In this document: in pieces, positions 36,540 through 45,968 of the stretch
Position numbering within the stretch: the first letter of the stretch is position 1
Layout: the number at the start of each line of letters is the position of its first letter
Assembly: GCF_002026305.1 (NCBI RefSeq)
Contig: NZ_MVAB01000001.1
Location: 2,184,001 to 2,248,000 of the forward strand
Direction: 5' to 3'
Length of the DNA: 64,000 bases
From: Vagococcus martis
Lineage (GTDB): Bacteria; Bacillota; Bacilli; Lactobacillales; Vagococcaceae
Program-made: the position numbers and the translations under genes
Notes under the pieces: generated by a model
Database searches by the model: none
Told to the model about the DNA's origin: nothing
What the model saw: the letters and a program-made list of their open reading frames with translations, nothing else

Positions 36540-37457
36540 TTATTTTTTATTTTGTTTTCCTTGGTTACGTCCAGCATTACGATTGTTTAGATTATTCTTA
36601 GGAGCATTTTGTTTAACTGTTGTGTTCTTAACAGTCGGCTTAACGATTTTTACTGGATTTTTTTCAAAATGTTCCGCAATTTCACGTTTGACTTTTGGTT
36701 TGTGATAGAGATTGGTAATAAGAGATTGTATACAACTAAAAATACCACCAATAACCCAATACAATGTCACACCAGCAGGAGCTTTGAATGAGAAGAAAAT
36801 AATCATAAGAGGAGACATATACGTCATCATTCGCATTTGTTTTTTCTGTTCATCACTCATCCCAATCATACTGATATAACTCTGTAAGAAATAACTAATA
36901 CCAGCTAAAGCGACTAATACTAAACTTGGTTTTCCAAGGTTGATACCAAAGAAAATAGACTCTGATATTCCAGGAGTTACTTTTGCTGCGAAAAATAATG
37001 CCGTAAAGATAGGCATTTGAATGAGCAACGGTAAGCACCCAATTCCTCCCATAATGTTAATATCATTATCTTTATAAAATTGTTGAAGTTCTTGTTGAGC
37101 TGCCATTTTATCTTCAGGAGTTGTGGCAGTTTTCATTTTCTCATTGATAACATCCATATGAGGTTTGATTGCGGCCATCTTTTCCTGTTGAATCATAGAT
37201 TTTTTCATTTGGTTTAAACCAAGGGGTAAAATAATCAATCGAACAATCATGGTTAGTAAAATGATTGACCAACCAAAACCTAATCCCCAGTTTTCGGCAA
37301 AAAAGGTAATTAAGTGACTCATTGGTTTTACTAATAAATTATAGATGATCCCTTCACCAGTGGGAGTACCTGTAGAATCAGTTTTGACACATCCGGATAA
37401 AAAGATTAGCATTCCGAAAAGACCAGAACCGATCATCCAACGTTTTAAATTTTTCAT
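36540..37457 (-). CDS. yidC: Membrane protein insertase YidC2/OxaA2
   Basis: It inserts and folds membrane proteins, with or without SecYEG. The 305-residue protein has a lipoprotein signal peptide with lipobox LSGC (Cys near residue 23), then five membrane segments; the conserved positive residue of the hydrophilic groove is the Arg in TMIVRLIILPL. The long basic C-terminal tail (PKVKRE to the KQNKK end, rich in K and N) is typical of the YidC2 paralogue of lactic acid bacteria, which contacts ribosomes. The neighbouring acylphosphatase gene is in the usual Firmicute position. Confidence 0.95.
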   Translation of the reverse strand: MKNLKRWMIGSGLFGMLIFLSGCVKTDSTGTPTGEGIIYNLLVKPMSHLITFFAENWGLGFGWSIILLTMIVRLIILPLGLNQMKKSMIQQEKMAAIKPHMDVINEKMKTATTPEDKMAAQQELQQFYKDNDINIMGGIGCLPLLIQMPIFTALFFAAKVTPGISESIFFGINLGKPSLVLVALAGISYFLQSYISMIGMSDEQKKQMRMMTYMSPLMIIFFSFKAPAGVTLYWVIGGIFSCIQSLITNLYHKPKVKREIAEHFEKNPVKIVKPTVKNTTVKQNAPKNNLNNRNAGRNQGKQNKK

Positions 37458-37549
37458 TTATTTCTTCCTTTACTATGATCTACGTATATCTACACAAGCA
37501 ATACTATAACGAATTTTGGAACATAATTCAATTAATTTATGGAAAGAAA

Positions 37550-37825
37550 TTAAGAATAAACCACGTTAAATCGTTTATGCTCTCTAAACGTTGGATTAAA
37601 GTCGATTGAGTAATTTGTGACGTTTCCCATTGGTGCAGGAGATTTTTTTACTTCTTCAATGAATTGTTGAACGGCTAGTTTATCACCATTTGCTTCAATA
37701 TACACGCCACCATCATCGAGGTTTTTAACAATACCATGTACGCCTAGTTCATCGGCGACCATTTTAGTCATATAACGAAAAGCCACTCCTTGTACTCGAC
37801 CATGCACTGTCATCGATATTTTCAT
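37550..37825 (-). CDS. acyP: Acylphosphatase
   Basis: It hydrolyses acyl phosphates. The 91-residue protein has the classic signature HGRVQGVAFRYMT (catalytic Arg in GVAFR) and KNLDDGGVYIEANG (catalytic Asn in the first position pair). The start is ATG 37825 after AAGGATG; a 39-codon upstream extension lacks a ribosome site. It is transcribed in the same direction as yidC, and divergent from the rRNA methyltransferase gene. Confidence 0.93.
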   Translation of the reverse strand: MKISMTVHGRVQGVAFRYMTKMVADELGVHGIVKNLDDGGVYIEANGDKLAVQQFIEEVKKSPAPMGNVTNYSIDFNPTFREHKRFNVVYS

Positions 37826-37940
37826 AACATCACATCCTTCATGTTTTCTTAAGTTTATTATACAGTTTTTACTGGGAAATGAGTGAATGAAATAAAAAAT
37901 CTGATATAATAAAGCAAGTATTGAGAGGAATGAACTAATC

Positions 37941-38702
37941 ATGATGAAACGAATTGAATCATTGACTAATCAATGGGTAAAAGACACGAAAAAATTGCAT
38001 AAAAAAAAATACCGAGATTTAACCAATAAGTTTATTATAGAAGGGGAACACTCTGTCCAAGAAGCGATTGAAAGTAAGGCTGATGTTGATGTGATTGTGA
38101 CGACTGATAAGGGGATAGAAACATATCAATCACTATTGAATGAAATCAATGAAGATAAACTGGTGATTGTACCAGATGCTATTTTAAAACAACTTTCAGA
38201 ATTACCAACTCCACAAGAAATTATAGCAGTCATGAATAAACAAGAAGAATCACAAAGTTTAGGACGAAAAATGTTAGTACTTGATACTGTTCAAGACCCA
38301 GGTAACGTTGGAACGATGATTAGAACAGCTGACGCCGCAGGGTATGATCAAGTGATACTCGGAGAAGGGTGTGCGGATGTATATCAATCAAAAGTTCAGC
38401 GAGCATTACAAGGAAGCCAATTTCATGTATCTATTTTGACTAATGTAAACTTAGTTCAGTGGATAAACGAAGTCAAAGAGAAAAATATTGTGACGATTGC
38501 TACTGCTCTAGATGAAACGGCAATGTCATATGAAGAGATTGGCGAGCAATCATCCGTTGCTATTGTGATGGGGAATGAAGGACAAGGTGTGTCACAAGAA
38601 ATATTAACACTAGTCGATAAAAAAGTTTATATACCTATGAAGGGAAAAGCCGAATCTTTAAATGTGGCTATAGCTGCTGGAATTGTGATGTTTGAAATAT
38701 AA
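37941..38702 (+). CDS. TrmH/SpoU-family RNA 2'-O-methyltransferase
   Basis: This 253-residue SPOUT methyltransferase acts on tRNA or 23S rRNA with SAM. An N-terminal substrate-binding domain (about 1-90) is followed by the knotted domain: motif 1 LDTVQDPGNVGTMIRTADAAG, motif 2 VMGNEGQGVS and motif 3 IPMKGKAESLNVAIAAGI. It matches the YsgA-type group of Firmicutes. It is divergent from acyP; TGATATAAT at about 37902-37910 is an extended -10. The exact RNA target is not known from sequence. Confidence 0.9.
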   Translation: MMKRIESLTNQWVKDTKKLHKKKYRDLTNKFIIEGEHSVQEAIESKADVDVIVTTDKGIETYQSLLNEINEDKLVIVPDAILKQLSELPTPQEIIAVMNKQEESQSLGRKMLVLDTVQDPGNVGTMIRTADAAGYDQVILGEGCADVYQSKVQRALQGSQFHVSILTNVNLVQWINEVKEKNIVTIATALDETAMSYEEIGEQSSVAIVMGNEGQGVSQEILTLVDKKVYIPMKGKAESLNVAIAAGIVMFEI

Positions 38703-38816
38703 ATTGTTATAAATTTATTAAAGTAACGATTTTTGATATATTTTTTGAAAATTTACTGATATATTGTTATCATTAATACATAAAAAGTTAATGTTTAAGA
38801 AAGAAAGTGATGAAAT

Positions 38817-39317
38817 ATGTCATTAAATTGGCAAGAAGATCATGATTATTTAGAGCTTGTAAAAGATCTTATCTATACAGATGACGTTCAAAGTTTAAAA
38901 GAATACACACAACACCATTACTCAAATCGTTTGGAACACTCGATTCAAGTATCATATAAAAGCTATCGTTTAGCCAAAAAATGGGGTGGAAATGTCAGAG
39001 CTACTGCTAGGGCAGGGTTACTTCATGATTTATTTTTTTATGATTGGCGTCAAACAAAAATGGGTGAAGGCTCGCATGCTTACGTTCATCCAAGAATTGC
39101 TTTAGAGAATGCCAAGAAATTAACAGATATTTCTCCATTAGAAGAAGATATTATCGTTAAACACATGTTTGGGGCGACGATTGCGCCACCTAAGTATAAA
39201 GAAAGTTACATTGTGACATTAGTAGATAAGTACTGTGCGTGTGAAGAAGTCATTAAACCATTGTTAAAAAAAGTTAAAGTAAAAGCAGTTGAATATTCAA
39301 AAGTAGTACATTTTTGA
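38817..39317 (+). CDS. HD-domain hydrolase
   Basis: This 166-residue HD-superfamily protein is probably a metal-dependent phosphohydrolase. The H...HD...D pattern is visible: HYSNRLEHSIQVS, GLLHDLFFYDW, VKHMFG and LVDKYCA. Firmicute homologues are small single-domain HD proteins of undefined substrate. It is monocistronic, with a terminator at 39317-39341. Confidence 0.82.
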   Translation: MSLNWQEDHDYLELVKDLIYTDDVQSLKEYTQHHYSNRLEHSIQVSYKSYRLAKKWGGNVRATARAGLLHDLFFYDWRQTKMGEGSHAYVHPRIALENAKKLTDISPLEEDIIVKHMFGATIAPPKYKESYIVTLVDKYCACEEVIKPLLKKVKVKAVEYSKVVHF

Positions 39318-39345
39318 GCTGACAGATAGTATTTGTCAGCTTATT
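39317..39345 (+). terminator. Terminator after HD hydrolase gene
   Basis: An 11-bp stem (AGCTGACAGAT / ATTTGTCAGCT) with a short loop is followed by a T-rich stretch. Confidence 0.7.
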
Positions 39346-39393
39346 GTTTTATACTATAATTACGGATGAAATGTTAGTATAAGGGGGCAGTCT

Positions 39394-39720
39394 ATGAATT
39401 CCTGTGAAAAGAGACAATTTGAGTTATGTCCAAAGTTTGAGAAGACGTTTGATATGCTGGGAAAAAAATGGAATGGGTTAATTATCGACGTGTTATTGGA
39501 AGATGGCACACAACGTTTTGTTGAGCTCGCTAATAAAATACCAGAAGTCAGTGATCGTGTCTTAGTTGAACGATTAAAAGAGTTGGAAGAAAAAGGTATC
39601 GTGATGCGACGAGAGCATCCTGTTGAAAAAAAACGCATTGATTATTCTCTAACAGAAAAAGGTGAGTCCCTTCGCCCAGTGATGGTGGAAGTACAAAATT
39701 GGGGAGAAAAGTGGATGTAA
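39394..39720 (+). CDS. HxlR/MarR-like winged-helix regulator
   Basis: This is a 108-residue HxlR-family transcription factor. The N-terminal CP motif (ELCPKFEKTFDMLGKKW), the recognition region VSDRVLVERLKELEEKGIV and the wing REHPVEKKRIDYSLTEKG are characteristic. HxlR proteins often respond to reactive electrophiles or oxidants through the N-terminal cysteine. AGGGGG precedes the start. No divergent target gene is adjacent, so its regulon is unknown. Confidence 0.88.
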   Translation: MNSCEKRQFELCPKFEKTFDMLGKKWNGLIIDVLLEDGTQRFVELANKIPEVSDRVLVERLKELEEKGIVMRREHPVEKKRIDYSLTEKGESLRPVMVEVQNWGEKWM

Positions 39721-39728
39721 GAATCATC

Positions 39729-39757
39729 TTGACGAGGCATTTTATTTCTTGTACACT
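39729..39757 (+). promoter_or_regulatory. Promoter of pheST
   Basis: TTGACG (39729-39734), a 17-base spacer and TACACT (39752-39757) lie directly ahead of the T-box leader. Confidence 0.55.
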
Positions 39758-39769
39758 TTAGCTATATAG

Positions 39770-39998
39770 TAAAAAACGTTTATGGAAACGAGTAATTTAG
39801 TATTTTTCTCGCTCAGGGAGGTTTGCCAAAGACTGAAAGCAAACTGTGAAAAAGCTAGACGAAGTTCACTTCCTTAGTTGTTTGGTTATCAAACCGGTGA
39901 TTATTATCATCGTTAACAAATAAAGATGCTTTAAGCATAAAAATTGGATGGTACCACGAGACATCGTTCCTTTTATAAGGGATGGTGTCTTTTTTTGT
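39770..39998 (+). ncRNA. T-box leader (tRNA-Phe responsive) of pheST
   Basis: The leader contains the T-box core GGATGGTACCACG (39947-39959), a UGGU bulge able to pair with an ACCA 3' end, and a strong terminator (39961-39973 with 39978-39990, T7). GAAGTTCACTTCC at 39861-39873 offers a UUC (Phe) specifier at 39865-39867. The identity of the downstream genes supports tRNA-Phe. Confidence 0.88.
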
Positions 39999-40021
39999 TG
40001 GATTAAGAAAGGATGAAAAAA

Positions 40022-41068
40022 ATGGAAATCAAAGAAAGATTGGAATCACTACGTAAAGATTTTATTGAAAAAATTGCGCAAGTGGAAACATTAGACCATT
40101 TAAATAACATACGGGTTGAGGTAATGGGTAAAAAGGGAAGTATGACTGAAATACTTCGCGGAATGAAAGATTTATCAAATGAAGAGCGACCAGTTGTTGG
40201 TAGTTTGGCTAATGAAATTAGAGATGTATTATCAACACAAATTGATGAGAAAAAACAAGAACTTGAAGAAGAAGCACTTAATCAAGCATTATTAAATGAA
40301 ACAATTGATGTCACATTACCAGGTAAAGTGTCAAGTACTGGTACGCCACATATTTTAACGCAAGTGATGCAAGAAATTGAAGATGTCTTTTTAGGTCTAG
40401 GTTATGAAATTATTGAAGGATATGAAGTTGAAAAAGATTACTATAACTTTGAGCGAATGAACTTACCTAAAGATCACCCAGCTCGTGATATGCAAGATTC
40501 ATTTTATATTACAGATGATATGTTATTACGTACACATACATCACCTATTCAAGCACGTACGATGGAAAAACATGATTTTTCAAAAGCACCACTTCGTATG
40601 ATTAGTCCAGGTAAAGTTTACCGTCGTGATAGTGATGACGCGACTCATAGTCATCAATTCCATCAAATCGAAGGATTGGTTGTTGATAAACACATTACAA
40701 TGGCAGACTTAAAAGGAACGCTTGAAGTGTTACTTAAAAAATTATTCGGTGAAGATCGTCATATCCGTCTAAGACCAAGTTATTTCCCATTTACAGAGCC
40801 TTCAGTCGAGGTGGATATTAGCTGTTTCAAATGTGGTGGTAAAGGCTGTAATGTATGTAAACACACTGGCTGGATTGAAATTCTAGGTGCAGGTGTTGTG
40901 CATCCAAGCGTTCTTGAAATGTCAGGCATTGATTCAAACGAGTACAGTGGATTTGCCTTTGGGTTAGGACCAGATAGAGTGGCGATGTTGAAATATGGTG
41001 TTAATGATATCCGTTATTTCTATCAAAATGACGTCAGATTCTTAGAACAATTTAAGGTAAAGGGGTAG
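40022..41068 (+). CDS. pheS: Phenylalanyl-tRNA synthetase alpha subunit
   Basis: This is the catalytic alpha chain of the alpha2-beta2 enzyme. The 348-residue protein has an N-terminal coiled coil (1-90), class II motif 2 ([19 protein letters not shown] with FHQIEG) and motif 3 ([17 protein letters not shown]). [13 protein letters not shown] is the usual Cys-rich insertion of this branch. ATG 40022 is chosen, nine bases after AAAGGA; ATG 40013 overlaps that site. It is cotranscribed with pheT, six bases downstream. Confidence 0.96.
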   Translation: MEIKERLESLRKDFIEKIAQVETLDHLNNIRVEVMGKKGSMTEILRGMKDLSNEERPVVGSLANEIRDVLSTQIDEKKQELEEEALNQALLNETIDVTLPGKVSSTGTPHILTQVMQEIEDVFLGLGYEIIEGYEVEKDYYNFERMNLPKDHPARDMQDSFYITDDMLLRTHTSPIQARTMEKHDFSKAPLRMISPGKVYRRDSDDATHSHQFHQIEGLVVDKHITMADLKGTLEVLLKKLFGEDRHIRLRPSYFPFTEPSVEVDISCFKCGGKGCNVCKHTGWIEILGAGVVHPSVLEMSGIDSNEYSGFAFGLGPDRVAMLKYGVNDIRYFYQNDVRFLEQFKVKG

Positions 41069-41074
41069 AGATAA

Positions 41075-43501
41075 ATGTTAGTATCATATAAATGGTTACA
41101 AGAATTAGTTGATATAAAAGATATTGATGTAAATCAATTAGCAGATAAAATGTCTCGTTCAGGTATTGAAGTAGAAGATGTCGCGATTCCTGAAGAAGGA
41201 CTGAAAAAAATTGTTGTTGGAGACGTTAAAGAATGTGTTCCTCATCCAGATAGTGATCACTTATCAATTTGCCAAGTAGATGTTGGTGAAGAAGAGTTGT
41301 ATCAAATTGTTTGTGGTGCGCCAAATATAACGGCAGGCAAAAAAGTGATTGTGGCTTTGCCGAACTCACGTATTACTGGAAATGTAAAAATTAAAAAAGG
41401 TAAAATGCGTGGTGAAGTGTCTTTAGGTATGATTTGTTCATTGCAAGAATTAGGTTACTCAGATAGTGTGGTTCCTAAAGAATATTCTGAAGGAATTTAT
41501 TTCTTACCAGAAGATGCAGTACCAGGTCAACCAGTATTCCCATATTTGGAAATGGATGATGCAATTATTGAATTATCTGTCACACCAAATAGAGCCGATG
41601 CTTTAAGCATGATAGGGGTAGCTTATGAAGTAGCCGCGATTTATGACAAAGATATCACGTTACCAACTGTGACAATCAATGAAAATCCAGATGAACAAGT
41701 GGAAAATTTTGTGTCAATCAAATTAGCAGATGAAGAAGATGTGCCATCATATGGAATGAAAATTATCAAAGATGTCACAATTAAAGAAAGCCCAATGTGG
41801 TTACAAACTCGTTTAATGAATGAAGGAATTCGTCCGATTAATAATATTGTCGACGTAACAAACTATACTTTATTATTATTTGGTCAACCACAACATGCGT
41901 TTGATTACGATAAACTTGATTCAAAAGAAATCTATGTTCGTCGTGCAACAGACAAGGAAGAGTTGACAACCTTAGACGGCGTTGAACGTGAGTTAACTAC
42001 CGAAGACTTAGTGATTGCAAATGGTAAAAAAGCCATCGCTTTAGCTGGTGTAATGGGTGGAGAAAATACCGAAATCACAAATGATACCACAACAATTGCA
42101 TTAGAAACAGCTGTTTTTAATCCAACTCGTGTTCGTCGTACAGCAAGAAGACTAGCTTTATCAAGTGAATCGAGCCGTCGCTTTGAACGTGGAATTAACT
42201 GGTCAGTGATTCGTCAAGCTAGTGAATTTTCTGCCAACTTAATGGCTGAACTTGGTGGTGGGTCGATTGTGACAGGTGAAGCTCTTGTTGAATCAAGTGT
42301 TCCAACAGAACCAACTATTTCAATCACTTTAGACAAAATTAACCACTCACTAGGAACTGATTTATCAGCAATGGATGTAGAAAAAATCTTCTTACAATTA
42401 GGATTTGACGTGTCATTAAGTGGTGAAACATTTGATGTGACAATCCCATTAAGACGTTGGGACATTAAGATTCCAGCAGATTTGATTGAAGAAGTTGCTC
42501 GTATTTACGGCTATGACAACTTACCATCTACTTTGCCAAGTGGTGCCTCTTTACCAGGTAAATTATCATTTAAACAACAAATGATTCGTCATATCAGATC
42601 ATTACTTGAAGGAAAAGGACTAACTGAAGCGGTTAGTTATGCATTGACTTCTCCAGAGTCTGCTACCCAATTCAAATTAGATACAGATAACTTAGAAGAC
42701 ATTGTGGAACTTGATTTTCCAATGAGTGAAGAACATTCAGTCTTACGTCAAAGTTTAGTTAATGGCTTACTTAAAGATGTTTCTTATAATGTCGCGAGAA
42801 AAGCAAGTGGTGTAGCATTTTACGAAATCGGTCATGTCTTTAATTGGTATGACAAATCAGATTTACCGAAAGAAACCACTCATTTAGGTATGGCGATGAC
42901 AGGTGTTTCTCGTAAAAAAGACTGGAAAGAATCACAAGAAGTAGTTGATTTTTATACAATGAAAGGTATTGTCGAATCATTAATTAGTTTCTTAGGACTT
43001 GAAAATGAAGTGGTTTATCAACCAAATCAAACACTAAAAGAGATGCATCCAGGACGCACAGCAGATATTTTAGTAGGTGAAACTCGCGTTGGGTTTGTTG
43101 GACAAATCCATCCTAAACTTTCTAAAGAAATGGATTTAAAAGAAACATATGTTGTTGAAATTGACTTAGATAAACTATTTGAGTTTGTACCAGAAGATAA
43201 TGTTTACAAAGAAGTAGGTAAATACCCATCAATTAAACGTGATATTGCCTTGTTAGTTGATGAAACAGTGTCTCATCAACAAATTGTTGATGTTATTGAA
43301 GCAAATGGTGGTAAAAACTTAAGATCTGTTCATCTATTTGATTTATTCAAAGGAGAAAAATTAGGTAAAGGGAAAAAATCTCTTGCTTATTCTCTCGTAT
43401 TCCAAAATGATGACTCAACTTTAGTTGAAGACGAAGTAGTTTCTGTTATGAACAAAATAGAAAAAGCGTTAGTTAATGAGTTAAATATTGAAGTCAGATA
43501 A
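41075..43501 (+). CDS. pheT: Phenylalanyl-tRNA synthetase beta subunit
   Basis: The 808-residue beta chain carries tRNA binding and editing. Domains in order: an OB-fold tRNA-binding domain (about 40-150, with PHPDSDHLSICQVDVG), B3/B4 editing domain (about 210-390), B5 DNA-binding-like domain (about 405-480, RWDIKIPADLIEEVARIYGY), the class II-like core, and the C-terminal anticodon-binding FDX-ACB domain (KYPSIKRDIALLVD). The length is standard. A terminator follows. Confidence 0.96.
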   Translation: MLVSYKWLQELVDIKDIDVNQLADKMSRSGIEVEDVAIPEEGLKKIVVGDVKECVPHPDSDHLSICQVDVGEEELYQIVCGAPNITAGKKVIVALPNSRITGNVKIKKGKMRGEVSLGMICSLQELGYSDSVVPKEYSEGIYFLPEDAVPGQPVFPYLEMDDAIIELSVTPNRADALSMIGVAYEVAAIYDKDITLPTVTINENPDEQVENFVSIKLADEEDVPSYGMKIIKDVTIKESPMWLQTRLMNEGIRPINNIVDVTNYTLLLFGQPQHAFDYDKLDSKEIYVRRATDKEELTTLDGVERELTTEDLVIANGKKAIALAGVMGGENTEITNDTTTIALETAVFNPTRVRRTARRLALSSESSRRFERGINWSVIRQASEFSANLMAELGGGSIVTGEALVESSVPTEPTISITLDKINHSLGTDLSAMDVEKIFLQLGFDVSLSGETFDVTIPLRRWDIKIPADLIEEVARIYGYDNLPSTLPSGASLPGKLSFKQQMIRHIRSLLEGKGLTEAVSYALTSPESATQFKLDTDNLEDIVELDFPMSEEHSVLRQSLVNGLLKDVSYNVARKASGVAFYEIGHVFNWYDKSDLPKETTHLGMAMTGVSRKKDWKESQEVVDFYTMKGIVESLISFLGLENEVVYQPNQTLKEMHPGRTADILVGETRVGFVGQIHPKLSKEMDLKETYVVEIDLDKLFEFVPEDNVYKEVGKYPSIKRDIALLVDETVSHQQIVDVIEANGGKNLRSVHLFDLFKGEKLGKGKKSLAYSLVFQNDDSTLVEDEVVSVMNKIEKALVNELNIEVR

Positions 43502-43505
43502 TATG

Positions 43506-43550
43506 AAAACAATTAGTGTGTGATAATAATCATGTGCTAATTGTTTTTTT
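43506..43550 (+). terminator. Terminator after pheT
   Basis: An 11-bp stem (AAAACAATTAG / CTAATTGTTTT) ends in a run of T. Confidence 0.75.
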
Positions 43551-43620
43551 ATTTAAAAGGAAAGAAAAATGAATGAAAGTTTGGTATTATAGACAGGATA
43601 ATATATTAAAGGAGATTAGG

Positions 43621-45024
43621 ATGGGATTAAAAAAGTTTTTGAGAAGATTATTTGTGGGAGTAGTCTTTTTTAGTTTTGTATTTGCAACAAAAACTTCAGC
43701 TGAAGAGATGCCAAATATGATGGATTTAATCAAAGAGTCAGGCTTTACGGTAAATGAACTCGATAAACCTAAAGGAGCGGTTTTGATAGATGCGAATACG
43801 GGTCAATTTTTGTGGGGAGAAAACCCGGATGCACCACATAATCCAGCAAGTATCATGAAGTTAATGGTTGTCTATTTAGTGTATCAAGCGATAGAAGAAG
43901 GGAAACTATCACTTGATACAGAGGTCGAAGCAACAGAGCGTTATGTGGCGATTTCACAAATTTACCAACTAAGTAACAATAAAATACAGTTAGGTGTGTC
44001 ATACCCTGTTAAAGAATTATTAAAAATGGCAGTAGTGCCATCTTCTAATGTTGCAACAGTGATGTTAGCGGACTTGATTGAACCAAATGCCGTATTCATG
44101 TTACAAAAAATGAATGACACTGCGAAAGAATTAGGTATGACAAACACCAAAATAGTAAATATTACTGGAGCGGAAATTAGTGCATTTCAAGGGATGTATG
44201 CAGCAGAAGGGGTAGATACATCAACTCTTCAATCAACGGCGTCTAATGTGACAACTGCTAGAGACCTTGCGATATTTACTTACTTTTTATTGACGAAATA
44301 CCCAGATATATTAACGATAACGAATACGCCAAAAGTAACGTCGATGAGTGGAACACCTTATGAAGAAACATTTGATACCTATAATTATTCTCTACCTGGA
44401 TTAGAGTATTCCTATGAAGGGGTGGATGGTTTGAAAACAGGGTCAAGCCCGACAGGTGGATTTAATATAGATATGACAGCCAAAAAAGGGGATTTACGCC
44501 TTATCGCGATTGTTTTAGGTGTGGGAAATTGGGCAGATCAAACGGGAGAATACAAACGCCATCCCTTTGCTAATGCCATGCTAAATTATGGTTTCAACCA
44601 TTATGAATACAAAGAATTATTAACAAGTGGTGAGCACGAAATTGATGACAAAACGATTACAACCGAATCACCGTTACTTGATACAGTCAAAAAAGAAGAA
44701 GCCTATACACTTAAACTTAATGATGATGGAAAAATTGTGGTAGAAAATGGCTTAGAAAGAGTGTCAGATACCATTCCACAAATTGCAGTGACATACAAAG
44801 AAAAAGAAGAAGAACAAAATCCTGTGAAAAAAGTGTTAACTAATCCATCAGTAAACGAAATTACCTCATCAAGTTTTGTCAAAAAAATGTTAAAACACTG
44901 GAAAGTAATCGCAGGATTAATTGGTGGTTTAATTTTTTTACTATTTTTAATAATATGGTATATTAGAAAAAGAAACCGACGAAAAAGATTAGAAGCGAGA
45001 AATAGATATCGTCGAAGAAGATAA
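43621..45024 (+). CDS. dacA: Serine-type D-Ala-D-Ala carboxypeptidase (PBP5-like, DacA)
   Basis: It trims the terminal D-Ala from peptidoglycan stem peptides at the cell surface. The 467-residue precursor has a signal peptide (positive start, hydrophobic run, cleavage near TSAEE at about residue 24). The catalytic motifs are SIMK (PASIMKLM), SSN (VPSSNVA) and KTG (GLKTGSSPTGG). A C-terminal membrane helix near residues 430-450 and a very basic tail (KRNRRKRLEARNRYRRRR) anchor it. ATG 43621 follows AAAGGAG; the frame extends to 43573 but without a site. Confidence 0.93.
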   Translation: MGLKKFLRRLFVGVVFFSFVFATKTSAEEMPNMMDLIKESGFTVNELDKPKGAVLIDANTGQFLWGENPDAPHNPASIMKLMVVYLVYQAIEEGKLSLDTEVEATERYVAISQIYQLSNNKIQLGVSYPVKELLKMAVVPSSNVATVMLADLIEPNAVFMLQKMNDTAKELGMTNTKIVNITGAEISAFQGMYAAEGVDTSTLQSTASNVTTARDLAIFTYFLLTKYPDILTITNTPKVTSMSGTPYEETFDTYNYSLPGLEYSYEGVDGLKTGSSPTGGFNIDMTAKKGDLRLIAIVLGVGNWADQTGEYKRHPFANAMLNYGFNHYEYKELLTSGEHEIDDKTITTESPLLDTVKKEEAYTLKLNDDGKIVVENGLERVSDTIPQIAVTYKEKEEEQNPVKKVLTNPSVNEITSSSFVKKMLKHWKVIAGLIGGLIFLLFLIIWYIRKRNRRKRLEARNRYRRRR

Positions 45025-45052
45025 ATTGTCGGTAAAAATAAGGGAGGATGTA

Positions 45053-45904
45053 ATGATGACAGAACAGACTTACTATACTCTAAAAGACGGTAATAAAATA
45101 CCGGTAATAGGTTTTGGTACATGGCAAGCTGAAAATGGGGATATTGCTAAACAAGCAGTTAAGTCGGCACTAGAATCAGGGTATCGCCATATTGATACAG
45201 CCATGATATATGGTAACGAAACCAGTGTTGGTGAAGCTATTAAAGAAAGTGGCATCCCACGTGACGAGTTATTTGTTACCACGAAACTATGGAATCATGA
45301 TCATTCATATGATAAAGCCAAACAAGCGATTAATGAGTCGCTTGAAAGGTTAGGATTAGATTATTTAGATTTATATTTGATTCATTGGCCAAATCCAATT
45401 GATTATCGTGAAAACTGGCAAGAAGCAAATGCAGGTGCATGGAAAGCCATGGAAGAGGCAGTGAATGAAGGGAAGATTAAAAGTATTGGTGTATCTAACT
45501 TTTTAATTCATCACTTGAAAGCACTAGAAGAAACGGCTGTAATTCAACCAGTGATTAATCAAATCTATTTAAATCCAAGTGATCAACAACATGAAATCGT
45601 GGATTATTGTAGAAACAAAGGGATTATTTTAGAAGCTTATAGCCCTCTTGGTACAGGAGATATTTTTAAATTAAAAGAGTTAGAAGAAATTGCAGACACA
45701 CATCATAAGACTGTGGCTCAAGTTGTGTTGCGTTGGTCGTTACAAAAAGGATTTTTACCTTTGCCAAAATCAGTGACACCAAGTCGAATTAAAGAAAATA
45801 TTGAGTTGTTTGACTTTGAGTTATCAGAATTTGATATGGGATTAATTGATGCACTACAAGGTAAAGCTGGTTCTGCAAGAAATCCGGATGAAGTTACCTT
45901 TTAA
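45053..45904 (+). CDS. Aldo/keto reductase
   Basis: This is a 283-residue NADPH-dependent AKR (2,5-didehydrogluconate reductase/YvgN-like group). The catalytic tetrad is visible: Asp and Tyr in DTAMIYGNE, Lys in TTKLWNHDH and His in YLIHWPNP; the NADPH-binding end has PLPKSVTPSRIKEN. AGGGAGG lies five bases before ATG 45053 and eight before ATG 45056, so either may be used. The substrate is unknown; such enzymes detoxify methylglyoxal and other carbonyls. Confidence 0.92.
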   Translation: MMTEQTYYTLKDGNKIPVIGFGTWQAENGDIAKQAVKSALESGYRHIDTAMIYGNETSVGEAIKESGIPRDELFVTTKLWNHDHSYDKAKQAINESLERLGLDYLDLYLIHWPNPIDYRENWQEANAGAWKAMEEAVNEGKIKSIGVSNFLIHHLKALEETAVIQPVINQIYLNPSDQQHEIVDYCRNKGIILEAYSPLGTGDIFKLKELEEIADTHHKTVAQVVLRWSLQKGFLPLPKSVTPSRIKENIELFDFELSEFDMGLIDALQGKAGSARNPDEVTF

Positions 45905-45930
45905 AAGGCTCTCTAGTGAAGAGCCTTTTT
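45903..45930 (+). terminator. Terminator after aldo/keto reductase
   Basis: AAAGGCTCT / AGAGCCTTT with a 7-base loop and T5 directly follow the stop codon. Confidence 0.85.
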
Positions 45931-45968
45931 CTTCATTTAGTAAGAAAATAAATGGATTGGAGAGATTG

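Noticed and set aside
45846-45968. Longer cardiolipin synthase starting inside the aldo/keto reductase gene
   Set aside because: The extension crosses a rho-independent terminator and has no ribosome site.
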